From Mytilisepta virgata (lineage: Eukaryota; Mollusca; Bivalvia; Mytilida; Mytilidae): a DNA stretch of 64,000 bases. Numbering within the stretch: position 1 is the first letter of the stretch; each line of letters opens with the position of its first letter. The stretch covers positions 56,344,372 to 56,408,371 of the forward strand of contig CM051518.1 in NCBI GenBank assembly GCA_028015205.1, written 5' to 3'. The translations under genes were made by a program, and so were the position numbers. The notes under the pieces were generated by a model. The model did not search any database. It worked only from the letters and a program-made list of their open reading frames with translations, and had not been told where the DNA came from. Below, in pieces: positions 58,863-64,000 of the stretch.

Positions 58863-61800
58863 CTGCTTTCCATCTCTGACAAAGATATACTTACTTTTCA
58901 CAATAAACAATTTAACCCTTTTGTCATTGTTTGCTTTAAACAAATAGTGAAATATAAAAATTTTGAAAATTTTTTAAAATTTTGTTCCCACTCATTTCAT
59001 CAACTGAAATGTTATGTTGAAAAAGTGACTTTACCAAATGAGCATTTGCTACCAAGTAACATTTCTCTATGGTGAACAAATGATTTCAAAATTTCTTTCC
59101 ATATGGAAGGCAATAAAAGAACAAAATATAAAACATCTGAAAGAAAACTTGAAATCAACAAATGAACACTTCCAGAGTGTTGCAAATTGTATTTCCTTCC
59201 TTTTTAAATTAGAATTTCAAGTCTCGTTGATGCATAAGTCATATCCTTTTATATCATATTCATATCCTACAGAAGAATCTTTTGTCTAAAAATTTTTAAA
59301 ATTTTTGTTATAAACTAATTTTTCAACTAAACAATTTTTTACACCATATCCTTTCATTTTCATATTCAAACGCTTATAAACTGACAACCCTCAAGATTTA
59401 TAGTATCTACTGTATTCAAATCTCACTGATGCATACACCATATCCTTCATTGTCAGAACTTACTGAAAACTTTTTTTCAAATCCGTTGACAAAACCTTTC
59501 AAAATAAGATTAATTGCTTGATTGAGTTATCCCCCTTCTGAGCAGGCATACATAATCAGAAAAATGATAATTTTTTTTTAAAATAAATGGAAATATTTTT
59601 TTTTTATACATTTCATGAATGCCTTTTCATTTGAACAATAACTGATGCAAATAGCGATTAACAAATAGTGAAATAAATTTTGTTTAAAAGAATTTATAAA
59701 TTTTTGTCAAACTAATTTCATCAACAATCAAAATGTTATCTGAAAAAAAATTAAACAACATTTAAACCAAATTGGCATCAGGTACTGATTATATAAAAAC
59801 CTGCTCATCAACTAAAAATTAATTCTGAAATCTTATTACCAAATGAATGTTAATAAACAAAAAATAAAACCTCTGAAAGTGAACTTTTTTCTTGAAGGTT
59901 ACAAATGGACAACCACCATCGCATGTTGCATGTTGTCATTACTTCATTCAATTCAATAGGATTTAAAGTCTCACTGATGTTTACACCATATCCTTTCATT
60001 TTCATATTCATAAAATATAAAAAAAAGTGTCTTAATGACTTAGCCATTGTAAATTTTTTTGCCATAAATGACTTTTCAATTATCAAACAATCATTTGAAA
60101 AAATAATTAACATTTGGAATTAGCTACTGATTAATAATATTCTCATTGAGTAAGAATTTCAAACTTCCTTTCCAAATGGAAGTCGATAAATAAAGAATAA
60201 AATCTTTGAAAGTGCTGTTTTTAATATACAAACTCAGAACCCTGACCAGATGTTGCAGAATCTATTCTCTTTATTCAAGTCTCATTGTTACATACACCAT
60301 ATCCTTTCATTTTCATAACTAACTTACTGGAAACTTTTTTCAATTCCATTACTGACAAAATAGCCTTTCAAAATAAGATTAATTCCATTTGATTGAGTTA
60401 TCCCCCATCTGAACAGGCATGTTAGAGAAAATGAAAAAAAGGCCTGAAATAAAATGTAGATTTTTTTATGCATTTCAGGAATGCTGATTTTCGAGATGCC
60501 TGCTCATTTTGGGCAACAATTCATGCAAATACTAATTAATAACAAATAATGAAATACTTTTTTGTTTAAAAGAATTTATAAATTTTTACTAATTTCATTG
60601 ACAATCAAAATGTTATCTGAAAAAAAAACTTTAATAACGTTTAAATCAAATGAGCATCAGCTAACGATATATCAAAAATTGCTCATTGACAAAAAATTAA
60701 TTTTGAAAATTTATTTTCAAATGAATGTTAATAAATAACTAAAAAAAAGTAAAGAATTTTTTGTCGAAGGTAACAAATGGAAAACCACCATCACATGTTG
60801 CAAGTTGAATTTACTTCATTCAATAGGATTTCAAGTCTCACTGATGTTCAAACCATAACTTTTCATTTTTTTATTCCTAAAATATAAAGAATTCTTTTTG
60901 TCTAAATAACTTTAAATAATTTTGCCATCAACTAATTTTCATCAATTATCAAATAAAATTTAAAAAAAAAAACAAAATTAGAATCAGCTACTGATAATAA
61001 TATGTTATTTACTAAGAATTTCAAAATTCCTTTCAAAATGGAAGTCAATCAAAAAAGAAAAAAGAAAATCTTTGAAAGAGATCTCTAAGAAAACAAACTG
61101 AGAATTCTCACCAAATACCGTATTCCCTTTATTCAAGTCTCATTGATGCATACACCATATTTTTCATTTTCCTATGTTAAGCTAAGTTTGTCTGTGGCAG
61201 CATTCTATTCATACAAAGTTTTATTCCAATTTACTTTGTGATTTCAGAAAATATACTGTAAATTCAGAAATTATTGCATGCATTTATTATTGCAATTTTG
61301 TCATTTAAGACCAAAATGCGATTTTAACATTTGTGATATTGAGAAAAACCACGCTTCATTCATATAAAAAATTCCAAAATGTGAGTAAATTATTGCGATA
61401 ACAATCCTGTCACATTTTTCGCAATAATAAAAACATCACAATAATTTCCAAATTTACAGTACTTAATTTTTCCATGTGGAAGCCATTTTTCTTGAGGTCC
61501 AAGTGATCTCCTGAAAGTTGAAATCTTAGGACCATTGCTGTCACTTTTGGTTCAATTTGGCTCAGCGGTTTCAGAGAAAATGATTAAAATATATGTATTA
61601 CTCACATGGATTTAATATGCCGTATATAATAAATAACATTATTATAAGAAAATTCTCATCTTTAGTAGCACAAACCATTAGTCCAAGGTTGCTGATTCGT
61701 CTGTCCATTTCCTTGGACAAAAAATTTGACAGCACCATGAGTCAGGACAATTCCATCACACTTTTGTCACAATTGCACCAACTGTTCCAGAAAAGGTTTT

Positions 61801-62191
61801 TTTAATGTATTGTTCCTGATTTTTTCAATTTTCAGTAAAAAGGGGCCTTATTGCTCAGGTATGGACCCCCAAATACACTTTTTAAAAAGGATCAACTACA
61901 GAAGACTCCATCAAACTTTTGCTTAATTTGCCAAAGAATTTTCAAAGAGATTTAATACTTTTTTGGCATAATTTTCTAATCAGATGACCAGTTTAAATTA
62001 TGGATGAAAAGACTATTAAAATCGGAAGGCTCACTGGTCAGATTGCAGTGGAAAATAGGAAGCATTTGGTTCATATCTCCATAACATTCCTTTATTTCTC
62101 CTTTAAAAATTCAAAAAAAAAATTTCTGCCTTGGTATGCTGCAGCAAAAAAAAATTTAGGTGGACTCAAAATTCAAAATAAATTTCTTGGT
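58198..62191. repeat. Second tandem duplication, unit 1 (~3.99 kb)
   Basis: GTCAAGTTCCAA...TTTCAGAGATTTCGACCTTA at 58,198 recurs at 62,192 directly after the unit ends. Internal ~430-870-bp repeats (ACAAATGG.AAACCACCATC.CATGTTGCA at 59,901 and 60,772; CACCATATCCTTTCATTTTC many times) make the unit itself repetitive. Open frames such as 59,038-59,289 recur in unit 2 and are repeat shadows. Confidence 0.8.
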
Positions 62192-64000
62192 GTCAAGTTC
62201 CAAATGGCTCACTGGTTTCAAACAAGATCTTTCAGAGATTTCGACCTTAAGTCCTAAGTTAAACTATGTTAGGCTCTGACAGCCATCTTGGATGGCGGGT
62301 GGGGTCATCGGATACAGTTCTGAAAGAGGACCACTAAGGACCAATGTTGCCAAGTTTTTTTCCAGTTGGCTTTGTGGTTTCAGACAAGGTCTAATTTAAA
62401 ATAGGGTCCTATGTTAAACAATGTTAGGCCCTTGGGTGATGGGTGGGGTCATTGGATACATTTATGAAAGAGGTCCACTTAACCATTTAACTGATTTGTT
62501 CTAATTGGCACAGTGGTTTCAGAAGATCTTTTAAAAAATTTTACGATGATGACCCTTTGGGCCAGGTGTGCTAAAAACTGCTTTCCATCTCTGACAATGA
62601 TATACTTACTTTTCACAATAAACAATTTAACCCTTTTGTCATTGTTTGCTTTAAACAAATAATGAAATATAATGTTGAAAAAGTGACTTTACCAAATGAG
62701 CATTTGCTACCAAGTAACATTTCTCTATGGTGAACAAATGATTTCAAAATTTCTTTCCATATGGAAGTCAATAAAAGAACAAAATATAAAACATCTGAAA
62801 GTAAACTTGAAATCAACAAATGAACACTTCCACAGTGTTGCAAATTGTATTTCCTTCCTTTTTAAATTAGAATTTCGAGTCTCATTGATGCATACGTCAT
62901 ATCCTTTTATATCATATTCATAACCTACGGAAGAATCTTTTGTCTCAAAATTTTTAAAATTTTTGTTATAAACTTTTTCAACTAAAAAAATTGAAAAAAT
63001 CACCAAATGAGCTTCGGCTATTGATTGATAAACATTTCTCAATGAATAACAATGATATCAAAATTTCTGTCCAAATGGATGTCAATAAATAAACAAATAA
63101 TCTGAAACTTTCTTGAAACTAACAAATAGACAACCTCAACCACTTGTTACAAGTTTGTATTACTTTAGGATTCAATTCAACAGGATTTCAATTGTTCAAT
63201 GATTTTTACACCATATCCTTTCATTTTCATATTTAAAAGCTTATAAACTGACAACCCTCAAGATTTATAGTATCTACTGTATTCAAATCTCACTGATGCA
63301 TACACCATATCCTTCATTGTCAGAACTTACTGAAAACTTTTTTTCAAATCCGTTGACAAAACCTTTCAAAATAAGATTAATTGCTTGATTGAGTTATCCC
63401 CCTTCTGAGCAGGCATACATAATCAGAAAAATGATAATTTTTTTTTAAAATAAATGGAAATATTTTTTTATACATTTCATGAATGCCATTTTTGAGATGC
63501 CTGCTCATTTGGACAATAACTGATGCAAATAGCAATTAACAAATAGTGAAATACATTTTGTTCAAAAGAATTTATAAATTTTTGTCAAACTAATTTCATC
63601 AACAATCAAAATGTTATCTAAAAAAAAAATTAAATAACATTTAAACCAAATGGGCATCAGCTGCAGATTATATAAAAACCTCATAATCAACTAAAAATTA
63701 ATTCTGAAATCTTATTTCCAAACGAATGTTAATAAACAAAACATAAAACCTCTGAAAGTGAACTTTTTTCTTGAAGGTTACAAATGGACAACCACCATCT
63801 CATGTTGCATGTTGTCATTACTTCATTCAATTCAATAGGATTTAAAGTCTCACTGATGTTTACACCATATCCTTTCATTTTCATAACTAACTTACTGGAA
63901 ACTTTTTTCAATTCCATTACTGACAAAATAGCCTTTCAAAATAAGATTAATTCCATTTGATTGAGTTATCCCCCATCTGAACAGGCATGTTAGAGAAAAT
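62192..64000. repeat. Second tandem duplication, unit 2 (runs off the window)
   Basis: Follows unit 1 with offsets 3,994 (start), 3,715 (near 58,836), 3,868 (near 59,373), 3,879 (near 59,901) and 3,567 (near 60,315). The last drop marks a ~310-bp deletion at a shared TTTCATTTTCATA, as expected from recombination between internal repeats. Confidence 0.8.

Noticed and set aside
59038..62923. Duplicated frame MSICYQVTFLYGEQMISKFL at 59,038 and 62,696
   Set aside because: Identity comes from the 4-kb DNA tandem duplication. The flanking non-coding DNA is equally similar, so there is no sign of protein-level selection.

Overview
The window looks like AT-rich nuclear DNA from a bivalve mollusc, most plausibly a mussel (Mytilus-like). 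The evidence is spliced genes with GT-AG introns, a tRNA-headed SINE, many hairpin MITEs, tandem-repeat-bearing dispersed elements, and cut-and-paste transposons with their target duplications. Organism assignment is inference from repeat style and gene family; no marker gene fixes the species.

Region 1 (about 1-23,800, minus strand). One large gene dominates. Eleven coding exons assemble in phase, from an ATG at 23,793 down to 207, giving the first 632 residues of a STAND-type NTPase of the NWD1 / TTC41 / NPHP3 / TEP1-like group. The order is an N-myristoylation signal, a basic glutamine-rich linker, a DUF4062/TIR-like N-terminal domain, a connecting domain, then a NACHT-like P-loop and Walker B. 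The C-terminal repeats lie beyond position 1. Its introns hold hairpin MITEs, minisatellites, an inverted pair of about 400-bp MITEs and a 5'-truncated LINE.

Region 2 (about 23,800-33,100). This is mobile and repetitive DNA. It holds a 147-bp minisatellite, a 180-bp MITE whose ends resemble those of the Tigger element further on, an array of CGCG-centred palindromes with a 20-bp period, a complete Tc1/mariner with an intact DD34E transposase, and a nested foldback structure.

Region 3 (about 33,100-57,000). An old tandem duplication is visible: unit A about 37.4-45.6 kb, unit B about 45.6-56.9 kb. Comparing the units dates and delimits three insertions. Unit B carries a Tigger/pogo element (46,136-48,670) and a hAT element (48,979-53,534), and for both the empty site survives in unit A. 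Unit A carries a 3.58-kb insertion (39,496-43,077), which itself contains a dispersed repeat split by a tRNA-derived SINE. Paired exon-like blocks occur in both units, most with frame damage, so the duplicated unit may hold the remains of a host gene I could not identify.

Region 4 (about 57,000-64,000). There is a 430-bp tandem repeat, then a second tandem duplication of about 4 kb (58,198-62,191, repeated from 62,192 to the window end).

Only two complete or convincing protein-coding units were found: the NACHT-type gene and the Tc1 transposase. The Tigger and hAT transposases are broken. A few other short open frames are listed at low confidence.
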